From: Collybiopsis luxurians FD-317 M1 | Taxonomy: Eukaryota > Basidiomycota > Agaricomycetes > Agaricales > Omphalotaceae | Length of the DNA stretch: 64,000 nucleotides | Reading direction: 5' to 3' | NCBI GenBank assembly: GCA_000827265.1 | Contig: KN834753.1 | Coordinates: forward strand, 712,686-776,685 | Shown here: positions 14,327 through 25,810 of the stretch, piece by piece | Numbering within the stretch: position 1 is the stretch's first letter | How the letters are laid out: each line of letters begins with the position of its first letter | Notes under the pieces: model-generated | The model's database searches: none | What the model saw: the letters and a program-made list of their open reading frames with translations, nothing else | What the model was told of the DNA's origin: nothing | Made by a program: the position numbers and the translations under genes

Positions 14327-15774
14327 ATGGCAGACTCCAAAATATCTGGCATTGCAATCCTAGGTGCTGGGATCTTTGTACTCGAAGGTTTTATTTACGA
14401 TCTCGTCATTGATCTTCATATTTATTCATTGATCCTCAGCTTACTTACCTGCTCTCGCTGCCCTTGGGTCGGCTTCACCTCCACTCAAAGCGATCTATTC
14501 ACGATCGGAAAAGAGCTCGAGCGAAATAGCACAAAAAGCGGCAAAAATTCTAGGTCTATCCTACACTCCGGACGTCTATTTCGATCAAAATGACCACAAT
14601 TTGGATACCCTTCTTTCGAGGTCTGACATAGCAGCAGTCATTATTGCTTTGCCCATCACGGTTCAGCCTAATATTGTGCTAAAATGCCTTTCGGGTGCGC
14701 CCTGCTCCGACTTATCAGAACGATATTAACTACAGACTTCAGCTGGGAAGCACATTCTTAGGTAAGTAATCGACCTCGCAAAAAAAAGACGATGCTGATG
14801 AGATGAGCAGCGAAAAACCAGTCGCCCCCGATGTTGCCCATGGGATTCAATTAATTCAGGAGGCAGAACCCATATGCAAGGAGCATAACCTTGTTTGGCG
14901 CGTTGCTGAAAATTATGAGGCTGAACCTGCATATCGCGCCGCTAGAGATGCCATCCAAGCCGGGAAGATTGGGAACGTTATATTTTTCAAGGCATCGGTG
15001 TTCAATTACATCGACAAATCGTCCAAATGGTACAAAACCCCATGGCGCACTGTGCCTGATGTAAGTCATTCCTTGCCTCGGTGAAATTTTCAAAGCCTTA
15101 AACAAATTTTTAGTATCAAGGGGGTTTCTTGGTGAGCCAAAAAATGTCGATATTCAGCCGCTACATGCTCATTGGTTTGTTCAGCTAGATGGTGGCGTCG
15201 TAAGCCTCATTCGGATTCGTTCCGGTTCTTGTCTTAGCAGAGATTCTTGATTTTCATTCAGCATACCATAGCGGCACTGAGAACCATGCTGCCACAACCC
15301 TTTACGCAGCTCTCCGGATTCGCCTCTCTGAACAAAGAGTATCTGGCTCCCCATGATACCATTAACTGTGTGGTTGACGCCGGATCTCATTTCCATGGAA
15401 TCGTTGAAATGACTTTTGCTTCTCCAACCAAATCAATTCCTGTTGCAGATAACATTGTTATCACAGGTTCCGAAGGGTGGCTTGCGTGTAATATATCTTC
15501 CGCGGAATTCAAGGTTGTAATTAAATCTAGAGTAAAGGAGGAAGGAAAGCGAGAGGAGGAGCAGGAGTATAAGGAAAAGGAGGAAATCATGACGTTTCCA
15601 TCTAAAGGTGTAGAAACCGAGCTGGCTGCATTTTTCGGCAAGATTAAGAAGGAAGGGGAAGCTTTGGATGTCGGTAGCCCCAAGGACGCATTAACTGACG
15701 TTGCCTTCATTCAAGCTGCTTTGAACAGTCAAGGGAGTCTGATTAACCTTGTCAGACTTGTTCAAAAACCTTAA
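14327..15774 (+). CDS. Gfo/Idh/MocA family NAD(P)-dependent oxidoreductase
   Basis: A soluble dehydrogenase of the glucose-fructose oxidoreductase / inositol dehydrogenase fold, usually acting on sugars or polyols. Substrate cannot be told. Seven exons fit: 14327-14387, 14440-14694, 14743-14761, 14811-15060, 15114-15131, 15185-15199 and 15262-15774. They total 1131 bases, giving 376 residues in frame. The Rossmann part shows GIAILGAGIF, then AVIIALPITVQPNIVLKCLS and the family signature AGKHILSEKPVAPD with the conserved EKP. The C-terminal sheet domain carries PDYQGGFLLDGGVHTIAALR with the conserved GGVH. Exons of 19, 18 and 15 bases encode AGKHILS, YQGGFL and LDGGV, so ordinary gene finders may miss them. 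A Lys/Glu-rich insertion (about residues 300-320) is unusual. Divergent from the beta-glucosidase. Confidence 0.9.
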
Positions 15775-16688
15775 GTTCTCGTACTTTGTAGTCCATTGTA
15801 TATCGTGTTCGTGGAGAAATCCTCAGTATGTATTTCCGATTAGGCCGCTTAATCATATCACATTCCGCGAGGTATCTCCGTGGCTTGATCCACGCACGAG
15901 GGATCTTCTATTTAAACCATGTCATTCTCAACGGCAGAACCCAGGAGAAATGTGTCGCCCCAAAATGTCAGAAGACTATAGGTCCATTGCAAAACATCTC
16001 CACGGTCATTATTCTCATCTACTTCAGACAAGGAATCAATTCTATCCTATTGGCCATTTCCACGAAACGCGTCGTTCGAATCAGTTGCGACTACTTGTGA
16101 AGATCCCAAAATCATCAATGAAAGCATGTTTCACCTCATCCAACATATGGGATCTTCAGCGGGAATTACTTGAGATATTCAGGAGCAATATGTCGTATCG
16201 TTAGCACTACTTAGAGTTTACCATCAAAAGTACGACTGTTATTGCCCTCATCCAATCTTGTATCTGCACCTTTGAAGCCGCATAATCAACGTTCGAAAAT
16301 TAGAGTAGAGACTAGAAAGAGGGACATGCAACTGCCACAAATGATGTCGTTCAATAACAAGCGAGGTCAAACCCTGAAGTTGGTGATCGGCTTTGAGCGA
16401 TTCAGTCTCCGTCTCTTTTTGGAGGTCAAAGCTGTACATATCGACCGCTAATGGTGCAGTGAGTGGCCTAAGCCCTAAACGGCGAGTCGTGTGACCAAGG
16501 GGAATCTTCGAACAGCGTCTGTCAAAATGAAAATTATTCTACCATGGTGCAAAGCTAAATCTTCGAAGTAACTATTTAAACGTCAGGACGGCCTTACAAG
16601 GGCAATCATGAGATCTTGTCCTTGAGGAGAGGTATCAGTGCGCCAATGTTGGATGCTCGAATGTCTGACCCTAAGTCCTCCTATTATA
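15775..16688. other. Intergenic, no gene seen
   Basis: Open frames such as 15749-16204 (plus) have no recognisable domain and overlap the end of the oxidoreductase. I see no convincing exon chain or repeat. It should contain the 3' ends of both neighbouring genes, which converge here. Confidence 0.45.
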
Positions 16689-17052
16689 TTACGACTTCAT
16701 CACGCAGACACTGATGAGGTCGCAGCGGGGTATTGTCTACACACGAATCATCAGACGAGTATTGAACCAAACCAAGGAATCAACATACGTCCAGACTACC
16801 TCGGAAGTCACTTCGGTCATGTACGGAGCCACATTAATTACAGTGTGAAAAACTCTGGTTGCTGTTAGAGTCAAAGGAACGTCGGTTTGCGTAGTGGTCT
16901 CATCTGCTGCACTTTCGGCGTTGGCTCGCTGCTTTCTGGACTGCATAAACGGCATGTCAGTGACCGCCGTGCAACAAGAGGACTGTGGTTTTCACCTTAG
17001 CGGCACTGGTGCCGGCGACAACAAGAACGAGGAAAGCGAGAGAGAGCTTCAT
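16689..17052 (-). CDS. Small secreted protein
   Basis: A short protein of about 85 residues built from three exons. It starts MKLSLAFLVLVVAGTSAAK, a clear signal peptide with a likely cleavage after TSA-A. Intron 1 runs from GTGAAAACC to TTTATGCAG. Exon 2 reads SRKQRANAESAADETTTQTD, then a Thr/Val-rich segment (TATRVFHTVINVAPYMTEV). Intron 2 starts GTATGTTG and the last exon ends VCVMKS. The Thr-rich sequence suggests O-glycosylation outside the cell. Secreted proteins of this size are common in Agaricomycetes, but I do not recognise a family. The last exon is the least certain part. Confidence 0.55.
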
Positions 17053-18253
17053 GTTCTGAGGACGAAATTGAAGTTGGGGCGTAGAACTTTGGGGGTTCGA
17101 GAATGAGAAATTGAAGACCCAGCATTCAGGCAGAATTATTTTATAAAGAGCTTTCTGAGATTCTCGCCGCAGCAGGTACGGTACGTACAAGAACGGGTAT
17201 TTTTGAGATTTTACCGTTCGTCGGCCAGTTCAAAATCTAGGTCCAGCATACGATAGCGTAGTTCGCAATCAATTTCTGTTCATCGAACCTAGTCAAACTA
17301 GTTCGCAACTGGTTCGTGAACCAAAAAATATATGGTTCATATGCATCGAAATTTGATCGAAAAATTTGCGATGGCACCGAATCAAAATACTTTTCGGTGA
17401 TTGGCTAGTGATTGTTGGTCTAACGACCTTATTTTACACATATTGTAGTAGGTCTCCGATTATTATAGCATACAATACATATATATATCTTCGCAGTCGC
17501 AGCACATATACCAAAATTTGTATACACCCTGACCCCTCCAAAACATTACGGGAATATCGGAACGTTGAACTATGTCCTAGATCGGGTTCACGTACCTGGA
17601 ATGAGGTACATAAGTACCCACCTGCACATACGGACGTACCTCTATTGTAGATTCAGAGCCTCGGGATACGCTTTCCATCTCCGATAGAGTGCCCGAATTC
17701 ACGATTGTCGGATACTAACGTTAATACAGCATTCCATCGCAAACCTGTGGGACTCCCGCTAGGTAATACGTACAAGGCAATTACTGCGGACGCGTATGAT
17801 GAACTCAGCTCAACTGCAACATACGTTCTGATTTAACTGGCGGAATAGCCTCACTGCGCACAGAATGTTTATATCTGAAACCTACACCTCCATCAAGTAA
17901 TAGCAAGTAAGTATCGAGCTGTTCATAGTCATTGAGCAACTGCGGAGCTTGATACAAATTTTCATCGATTCACACCCTTTCCTGTGAAACGGACATGTTC
18001 TGTCCAGTTGCCCTATAGAATAAAAATAGCTGACAAACATTTCCAAAAAGGGTACACTCACGGTTGTTCGGTTCTACAACCCAATGGTTTCCGATACTGA
18101 CTAGAAGAAACACAACATACTGATGTCAACATCTTATATACGACGGAGGATTCGGTGGAGGACTGGCAATGTGCACTACATCTCAGAATAGCTGGAAAGT
18201 CATTTGGGCATAGAATACAAGTAAATGTCTGTCTTTAACCTCAAGACCAATGA
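17053..18253. other. Intergenic, no gene seen
   Basis: About 1.2 kb, AT-rich, without a supported gene. It contains short palindromic pieces such as GGTTCGTGAACC (near 17310) but no repeat array, RNA gene or exon chain that I can defend. Confidence 0.45.
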
Positions 18254-19904
18254 CTATCGAAATGTCCGTCCAACCCCCCCGCAAACAGAACATTGCTCCT
18301 CAAACAAAAATCCCCCAATAATGCCATCACCATCGCACCTCCAGCACAGCCGCCCGCCGAGCCTAGGATCCCCCGGAGCATATACGACAACTCCTGGCGG
18401 AGGTTGAGAAGAATTATTGGGAAGATAACCCCCGGGGATCATTTGGATGTTAGGAGGAGGCGGGTTCGGTGGAAAAGGACCAGGGGGGGGATGGGGAGGA
18501 GGGGAATATTGATTCTGCCCTTGTCCCCGATGTTGTGTATATGAGCCAGGATAGTCAGTGTTATGCTGGAAGCCCTTAGCTTGAGGGGGGCGTAACAGCG
18601 GCAGTGGTCGCTGCAACGTCTTACCGGATCCCGTAGATGAAGATTTGAACGAACTGTATGTAATGGCCCCCGTGAAAGGTTTCGCGTACTTTGACCAACA
18701 TTTGCGACAAGGATGAGTTGGATCATTTTGTTTGTATCCTACGTTATGACCTATAGAGAACTAATAAGAGCAAGGTAGAGCGAGTACTAGAGGAAAGCTT
18801 GCATTTTTCGCATTCGTATCCGGAAGGATATACCAGAATTCTTCCTTGATTCAGAAGCGGATGTCCGGGTACAGGGGTTCTTGTTGGTCGACCATCATCA
18901 TCTGGCGCTGTGGCATGCGAAGGCGGCGAACCCGAAGGCGGCGGCGGACCTGGCGGCGGAGCGTAGCGCGATGGCGGATGCTCATTTGGAGCCTCTGAAG
19001 GCGGCAGACCTGGCGGCAGAGCATAGCGCGATGGTGGATGCACATTCGGGGCCTCAGAAGGCGGTGGGCCTGGCGGTGGAGCATAGCGCGATGGTGGGTG
19101 CTCATTTGGAGCCTCAGAAGGCGGTGGACCTGGCGGCGGTACATAGCGCGAGGGTGGATGCTCATGCGGGTCCTCCAATTCACCAGAAGAACCTGTACCG
19201 GCAGCATAAAAGTCTTGCGCAAATTCTGATCTCGGAGAAACCTGTGATGCATTATTTCGTGGTGGCAAGGGAGGCGGAACAGGGTTGCTACGAGGAGGAA
19301 GAGGAGGTGGAACAGTGGATAGTGATGGTACTACAGGTGGTGATGTCCCGTACCCAGTATAGTGCGTATTTGAGAGGGTGCCGTAGCGATTATAGTTGGA
19401 ACCCATTGAAAGCGTGTTTAATTGGTCGGCGAGAGAGCCCGTAATCTGCCGCCACAATGACTGCGGCTGAGAAGGCTGCGGCGGTGGACGTATAACATAG
19501 CTCTGAGTGGTAGACAGGCCGGTGGGATGTGAAGTGACAGCATGTTGCTGAGTGGGCGGTCGCATTACAGCAGAATTCTGGAAAGGTCTAGTTGGGCCAT
19601 ATTCCACGGTTTGCTCTCCTTGTTGAGAGTTTGCCGCGGGTGTATAAGCTGGGGGAAGCTCTTCGGATAAAATATCTGTCGAAGAAGATGGCCGCTGTTC
19701 TATAGCTGTAGATGAGCTGCCACTGGTGCTGGTCGGGATAGAAGATTCCACAGAATTCACAGGGCGGGTAGAATTTCCGGTCGGTGCAGGGGAGAGATGT
19801 GTTGATTGAGCAGAAGCTGAATGTTGTGGAGATAACGGCAGCGAGGAAGAAGTAGTAGCTGCCAGGTTGCGAAAAGGATTTCGAGAAGACTGAACGGCGG
19901 CCAT
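18254..19904 (-). CDS. Hua1-like proline-rich zinc-finger protein
   Basis: Resembles yeast Hua1, a cytoplasmic protein with a J-protein-like zinc finger linked to ubiquitin ligase and actin patch factors. The start MAAVQSSRNPFRN is at 19904; an in-frame ATG at 20003 is less likely. Near residue 75 is SEELPPAYT, a PPxY motif expected to bind WW domains of Rsp5/Nedd4 ligases. The middle is extremely Pro-rich, with about four 20-residue repeats of the type EHPPSRYAPPPGPPPSEAPN. The C-terminal part has cysteine pairs: YPSGYECEKC, then after an intron NDPTHPCRKCW, and at the end LCWRCDGDG and EEQCSVCGGVGR, like the CxxCxGxG modules of type I J-proteins. The intron near 18737-18780 separates the first two pairs. 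Recognition of the family is from motifs, not alignment. Confidence 0.75.
18905..19165 (-). repeat. 60-bp coding tandem repeat, about four copies
   Basis: Inside the Hua1-like gene a 60-base unit repeats about four times without loss of frame, encoding 20-residue units EHPPSRYAPPPGPPPSEAPN with changes at a few positions (for example N-V-H and N-E-H variants). The copies differ by scattered substitutions, so the array is not brand new. Such an array can change copy number by slippage or unequal exchange. Confidence 0.85.
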
Positions 19905-20583
19905 CCAATATTCGCTGCCAGATTCGATCGAGGTCAAGAGGTTATAAGGGCACGTGCTGCTTAGCCGGTCACTGCCTTCCGCTGCTGAGAAGCATGGCGC
20001 CATACATAGAAACTACCAGTGACGGGCTAGAGCAGGAGAGCATAGTGGTTAACAGCAGCCATAGCCTTCAGCGCGCGAAGCCAGATAGATATTCAATATT
20101 TGGCACAGGCCTCGGACGTTAAACGACGAATTAAACGAATGAGCACGCGAAGAGGCAGGAGGAATGCAACTGGTGTGATCTATATAAGATTATGCTGAGA
20201 GAGAAAGTAGGGGGAGGAACGCACCTAGCCACACTCGCCACTCGCCATCCCAGTCTCCCAGCTTTCTTCCAGCTACACCCGATGCCAATACGCCAAGAAC
20301 TTGTGCAAAAAGGGGATAAGAGGTAAAAATTTATGGTTTTACACAGTGAATGGAGAACACCGAATCAGTGATGTCGAGACAGCTACTAGAGGAATGCAAC
20401 ATCTGCTTGAGTCGCCCAAGACGATGGAGAAAGGGAAAAAATGAGGGGCTCAGCGTTAAGCGCCGGGCGCCAATTTACAACACTTATATACAACATAAAT
20501 TTCGTACAGTTACTACTACCAGCCGTAGTCATTCAACTGTCAGTCGACCCAAGTCCACGCCTTTTTTCCTACCAAATACTACA
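19905..20583. other. Intergenic, no gene seen
   Basis: About 680 bases between the start of the Hua1-like gene and the stop of the kinase gene, both on the minus strand. It holds the promoter of the former and the 3' end of the latter. No RNA gene or repeat is apparent. Confidence 0.4.
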
Positions 20584-23500
20584 TCACTTCTTCAAGAATG
20601 GCATCTATCGATCATCAAAACATCACTTCATAGTCTGTGGAGACAAAATTGAACACACCTTGAGTAATAATGCTATTGAAGGTCTGTCGAAATGCGATTC
20701 ATGCATCGTCCATTTTACAAAGCCCAGCAGCGATGATGAAGGCGGAGGATCCATCGCTGCAAATTCATCAAGTAACTGGGGACTTTCTAAGTCTAGAGAC
20801 ATGGCACTGTCGAACATTTCTGCCCAAAAATCAGCTCAAAAGTGTCGACGTTGTAAAAGCATTGACTACCGATTGCCAATAATCCCAAATCCCAAATGTC
20901 GGTCTCGAACCGCGTCTGTTCATTAGCTATCGGAGGTCGGCGCCTGGCCCTAGAGTAGCTATCGGGATCCTCAATCATGGCAGCCAGTTCTATTCCTTCA
21001 TTAGCTTGGCAAATGATAGTAACTTTAGTCACCCACTCAATCGCACAAGAATTGATTGCCCGGAAAAACTGAGCAAAATCTGCTCTGCATTGATATTTCC
21101 GTGGCTTATACAATGTCGATGGAGGTAGTGCACCGCATGAACGATGTTTCGGAGGACAGTAGTGATGAAGGTTTCTTTCATTCCAGCGTCTCGATGGAGA
21201 TTGGCTACGATAACTTTTTTCAGGTACAGCGGGTCTGATAGATCTTCAAGGACAACCCAAACATGACTTTCGTGCTGAAATAGATCAATGTAGTTGATGA
21301 TGTTGGGGTGATGCAGGAATCGCATATCGTTAAACTCATCCACCAAACGTGTCAAGGTTTTGGAGTCCAGCTGAGATATCCTCAGCAATTTGATAGCGAC
21401 CCGGGAGTTGGTATCCTTGATCCGAGCAACGTAATTCTTGAGCCAGGAACTGCTCGAGGAATTGGTGGATCTACCGAAAGGAGTGAGCAAGAGATGACAG
21501 CGGTCTGCAAGAGCATACTTTAGTTTCAATTCGTGGTACATCCGGTTAGGATCAGCATGGCGACGGATACGATGTAAACACCTCATCAGTGCTGCCTCTT
21601 CTTCTGAAGGCCTAGTCTGAGTCGGTGTTCCCTGTGCAGTTAACGTCGGGCTGAACAAGGAAAAATGTCCAACGGTCGCTAGCGATGTATCAGATAGTAT
21701 CCTAGAAAGTGGCATCGCCGGTAAGGTTGCAGGATCTGTAGCAGAACATCGCAAGATATGCTTCAGGTTATCCACTACGAGTCCGCTTTTCGGTCTTGCA
21801 GCTCGATCTTGATTCCAGCAACATTTGACGAGGTTCCATAGCTCGTCTGTCATGGTATTGGGCCCTGACGGACGTCCGGGACGCTCTCCATTACAAACCT
21901 TCTCCAGAACCAGATACTCATTGCGGACATCTGCAAAAGGTACTCGACCTGTGTAGAGCTGGTTGAGCTATGAGTGAGCGACATTTATTCTCTCAATGAG
22001 AGTCCCAAATCATTACCTCGATACAAAGGCATCCATATGCGTACATATCGCTAGCTGTCGTTCGCTTGTAGCTTTCAATCCCTAGCAATGGATACAGAAG
22101 TTCTGGCGCCATCCAGCGGAGGGTGCCGCCGTGATCGGTAGTATAATGGCGAGTCGCGTCCGCAAAGGTGGTCAGCCCAAAGTCCGCCAGTCTGGGCTGT
22201 CCGTTTTCGTCGATTAAAATGTTGCCCTGTGTTGAAGACTACTCAGCATACCGGCATAGTGTGCAAGTCAACGAAAAAGATCACCCCTTTGATGTCTCCG
22301 TGTACTATATTTTGCGAGTGCAAGTGATCAATACCTGGAGCACATCAATTTCGGAAAAGAAAACATGGCAGACGTGATGGGCATACCTTGCGCAATCTCG
22401 AACAACTGATACTTGGTCAGTATCATGGTCCTAAGGACTACGCTTTCCGGTACTTACCAGTTTGTCAATATTGACTTTCGGATTACGCTTTAGAAATTGA
22501 CTAACGGTCCCGCCAGGCATCCAAGGCGAAACCATACATGGCGAACGAGGAAAGTTCTCCGCATCTATACCCAAAAATGGTAGTATAAATTTGTGAGAGA
22601 GCCGCTGCCAGATTAGGGCTTCTTTGCAGAATTTCTAACAAAAGGTTTTCAGAATATACTGCACCACAAAGGGAGAAAAATACAGACTCGATATATTGTA
22701 TGGCTTTCCGCTTGCTGAAAGTGTCGAAGGCGTTTCAAAGCTACCGGCTTATTTTGGTAGGTACTACGATATACATCGCCAAAGGTTCCACCGAATGAGC
22801 TCCTATCTTTCACGGGAGCAACACCGTCAATGAACATATATGTCGGCAGGTTTGTCGAGCTTTTTGATAGATTGATTAGGAGACGACGGGCGTCGAGCTG
22901 TTCGAACTCCGTGAAGCTGCTCATTACCTGAAGTATTCGCGATCACTATAGAGCTTTTCAGGATATAAAATAAAAATGAGATTACATCCTCAAGCGCGTC
23001 CATAAATAGCTCTGCATCTTGACCCTTCAGCGCAAGTGCCGCCGCCTCTTCTTCTTCCGATTTCAAGATAGATCTGAAGAGATTTGCTACCTGAGGCTCG
23101 TCCTTGGTGATAGCCTCGTATATTTTTGTCTCGAGCGGTATTTCTGGCCCTGTTAAACCTGAGAGCATCTGGGATGGTCTAAGGTTGTATTACAAGTCAA
23201 GCCATTGAAGGTAATTTCACCTGCGACACCCTATCCCGATATTTTCGACTGTGCACCACTCCAAAAACAGCCCCAGCTTGAATCTCGGAAGAAGTCTGTA
23301 AAATAGAGGTGTCGATGTCTGGGCTTCTTTCTACAGCCTTGCTGATTTCTCGTTCAGCGAGCTTATGCAAGTGCTGGCTCCAAAGTTCATCAGAAAGCAA
23401 GTACAAACGTGGTCAAGTAGCAGTCCTCGTACAGAATATATCTAGCATAAGGTTAGAGCCTCGAAAGACACTGTTAGCGGGTGCAAAGCCATACCATTTC

Positions 23501-24139
23501 AGGGTGATCTTTCATGATCAGTAGACAATTATCAAATATTATTCAAATAGCGGATTGGTTGGGTATAACATACATTTCTTTTTGGCGGGCTTGTCGATGT
23601 ATACAGCACTTGAGCCGGAGGTGATGGTTGGCGAGGAAGAAGAAAAAGACTCGTTGTCCTTGGAACAGGAAAGGTAAAGATTGAACGAATAAGAACAAGT
23701 ATTACGCCACGCACATTCGATACCACCAATTCGAAACCGGATTCGGGTGAGAGGATTGATTCTGAAGGCGGGGGTGTAGGTGGAAGAGGTCTGTCGTATT
23801 TGTCCTTTCGCTTCTTCTTCCGCTCTCTGTTTTCTTTGGCGGACGGTGTAGAGAATGCTTGTGGAGCTAAAAATGAGGATCCGCTAAGAATTGCATGAGA
23901 GGTTGATGGCAGAGGCTAATTGAATATTAATATGAGAAGAATATTCGAGCCACATCTCTTACCTCTTCAACGACCGGTCCGAGGGGGTATATCCCAATGC
24001 TATTTCGAGAACTACTTGTATTCGGTGAAGAGGATGTCTTTTGAGTCGCAGCATGATGGTTAGTTGACTGGATATTTGGTCTTCCCTTCATAGAGCGCAA
24101 AACTCTATGATGGCCCAAGCTGGGAGACGTTGCATTCAT
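20584..24139 (-). CDS. TKL-like kinase fused to a pseudokinase
   Basis: A multi-exon protein with two protein kinase folds. The N-terminal third is Ser/Pro-rich (RPLPPTPPPSESI near residue 110) with a helical segment before the kinase. Kinase 1 has the loop FGGTFGDVY, the lysine in KPVALKRL, a catalytic loop HGDIKG (Asp kept, Arg replaced by Gly, common in basidiomycete TKL kinases), LADFGLT, and GGTLRWMAPELL. It ends with LWNLVKCCWNQDRAARP. Kinase 2 follows after a linker of about 110 residues. It has VAIKLL and a STE20-like FLHHPNIINYIDLF / VWVVLEDLSDPLYL, but HGNINAEQIL replaces HRDxKxxN and RLSGARRRPP replaces DFG, so it should be inactive. The end, LKMPFLKK, comes from a short last exon (stop at 20584). 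It lies 214 bases downstream of SHO1 on the same strand. The start at 24139 (MNATSPSLG) and exons between 22930 and 23930 are less certain. Confidence 0.8.
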
Positions 24140-24352
24140 TGTGGAGAGATGTCAAGTAGGAATAACCTGTGCGCATCATTGAAAATAAAGAGGCCTCGAG
24201 GTAAAAGAATCGCAAAACATCAAGGGCTTTTTCACAGACTGGGCGCCAATCTGACCGCCGACTGAACCGGAAAATATCATTTCGTTTTGTATTTCTCATA
24301 CAGACAGTACAGCAAGACAAAGATACAAGCAATTATCTAGAAATACACCGGA

Positions 24353-25556
24353 TCACCCTTCGATCCTTAAGTAATTGGATGGGACAACTGTGGGCCAAAG
24401 ATTAACATCATACATATTGCGGCCGCTTTGAGACGTACCTCCAACTTCTCCATTTGCTTTTCTGGCTGGCCACCACTTCTTCTCATACGTTCGTGAAACC
24501 TGAAGAGTTTCACCTTTCAAGAAACTCAACTCTCCCTCCTCAGAGCCGGTAACTACGTCCGTGCCTTTATTGATGTCGGAAAGATAAAGCATACGTGTGC
24601 AACTTACAATCGTACAGAGCCATTGCTTTCTGTGAATAGGAATAGTTCGAACTAGGAGCGCTGCTACTCCCGCCAGTGGCAATACTGACCGGAACGGTCA
24701 GACGAGACTTATTTGAGTGCGGATCCATCATGACTGGTCGCAATCCAGACAACGGGGAATTCGTTACGTTTTGGATGACGGGCGATACAGGCCGAGCGGT
24801 AGAGTCGCTAATAGGCGTGCTTGCGGTATTATTAGAAACGAGGGTACTCCTGGATTTTGGCGCAAGCTGCTTGTCGTCCGGCAAGGGGGTGTGTGTAAGA
24901 TTATGATTTTGCAGCTCGTCTTGATCCCAAATTAGCGAATGAGCGTCGGAAGAGAGTCTAAAGCGCGCCTCCTCAGCACTAAGAACAATTCATCATTTAT
25001 GCCAAAAACAAAGTAACAAAGCTCACAATAATCGAAGTACCGGTGAATTTCGGTTGTCAGAGCAGAGTACAAGAATCCAGAGAAGGTCGATCACTGAGAG
25101 AATGATCCAAATTGCGGCAATTGCGTCTCGGGGTCTATGTCCAGAAAATAAGTTGTTGTCTATACCCAGGGCGGCCAATACGACAATCATGGCGGAGAAG
25201 GTAGTAATCTGCAGCCGGAGTAAGTTGACAGAATTACTGAGCAAGGCGTATAGCATCCCGATGTTGACAAGCAGTTGAAGAATAATAGCCAGCCACAAGG
25301 TCGCGACCGCATCTCGACCAACTAGTTCTTATCAGACAAATTTTTTGACAAGTTTATATCGCAGATCACTGACAATTGGCGGCGGCGAACGCCTGAGAGA
25401 CTAAGGCGGCAACCCATGACGCCTGCATACCCAGAAAGTCAAAATCTGATGATGGAAATAGAAGGGTGAACTGACATGAGCAAAAAGGGAAGTAGAAAGG
25501 AAAAAAGGATGGAAAATAAGTGATTTCTGGTCTGAATCGGAAGCTAAGGATGACAT
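24353..25556 (-). CDS. SHO1: Sho1-type osmosensor, membrane SH3 protein
   Basis: High-osmolarity sensor/adaptor that recruits Pbs2-type MAPKK through its SH3 domain in the HOG pathway; sits in the plasma membrane. The model starts MSSLASDSDQKSLIFHPFFL. A 53-base intron then joins to ASWVAALVSQAFAAAN (helix 1). A second intron leads to GRDAVATLWLAIILQLL (helix 2), then LRLQITTFSAMIVVLAALG (helix 3) and AIAAIWIILSVIDLLWILVL (helix 4), as in known Sho1. A Ser/Thr-rich cytoplasmic linker follows (about residues 135-230). The C-terminal SH3 domain reads YSQKAMALYDC, GELSFLKGETLQV, KKWWPARKANGEVG and VPSNYLRIEG, with the ALYD, WW and PSNY signatures intact. Five introns of about 50 bases. The DUF6533 gene starts 255 bases away on the other strand. 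Confidence 0.92.
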
Positions 25557-25810
25557 GTAGACGCAAAAGTTGAACAACTATCACGTTATTATACTTAGGT
25601 AAATAGGACCTTTCAAAGCACGGGACCGTGGCGAATCGCGACAGCGCTTCTTCTTCAAGTTCGGAATGCTTGGCGGGCGCTGCCCATACTCAGTTCTTGC
25701 TTCCGTCCATCTATCATGTCACTGTCAAAATTGCCCAGCTCCGGTGTGGCAGATGGTGACCTCAAGAAGCCCTTAAGAAATCAAGCTTGCTCTTTATTTC
25801 ATCCCACTCT
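25557..25810. promoter_or_regulatory. Shared bidirectional promoter region
   Basis: The 254 bases between the SHO1 start (minus, 25556) and the DUF6533 gene start (plus, 25811) must carry both promoters. An ATG at 25713 opens a frame that reaches a stop after about 50 codons and does not join the downstream membrane protein, so it could be an upstream ORF. No factor-binding site is assigned. Confidence 0.45.

Noticed and set aside
18881..19444. 187-codon Ala-rich frame opposite the Hua1-like gene
   Set aside because: It is the antisense shadow of the Pro-rich repeat array. GGC/GCC-rich repeats read open on both strands.
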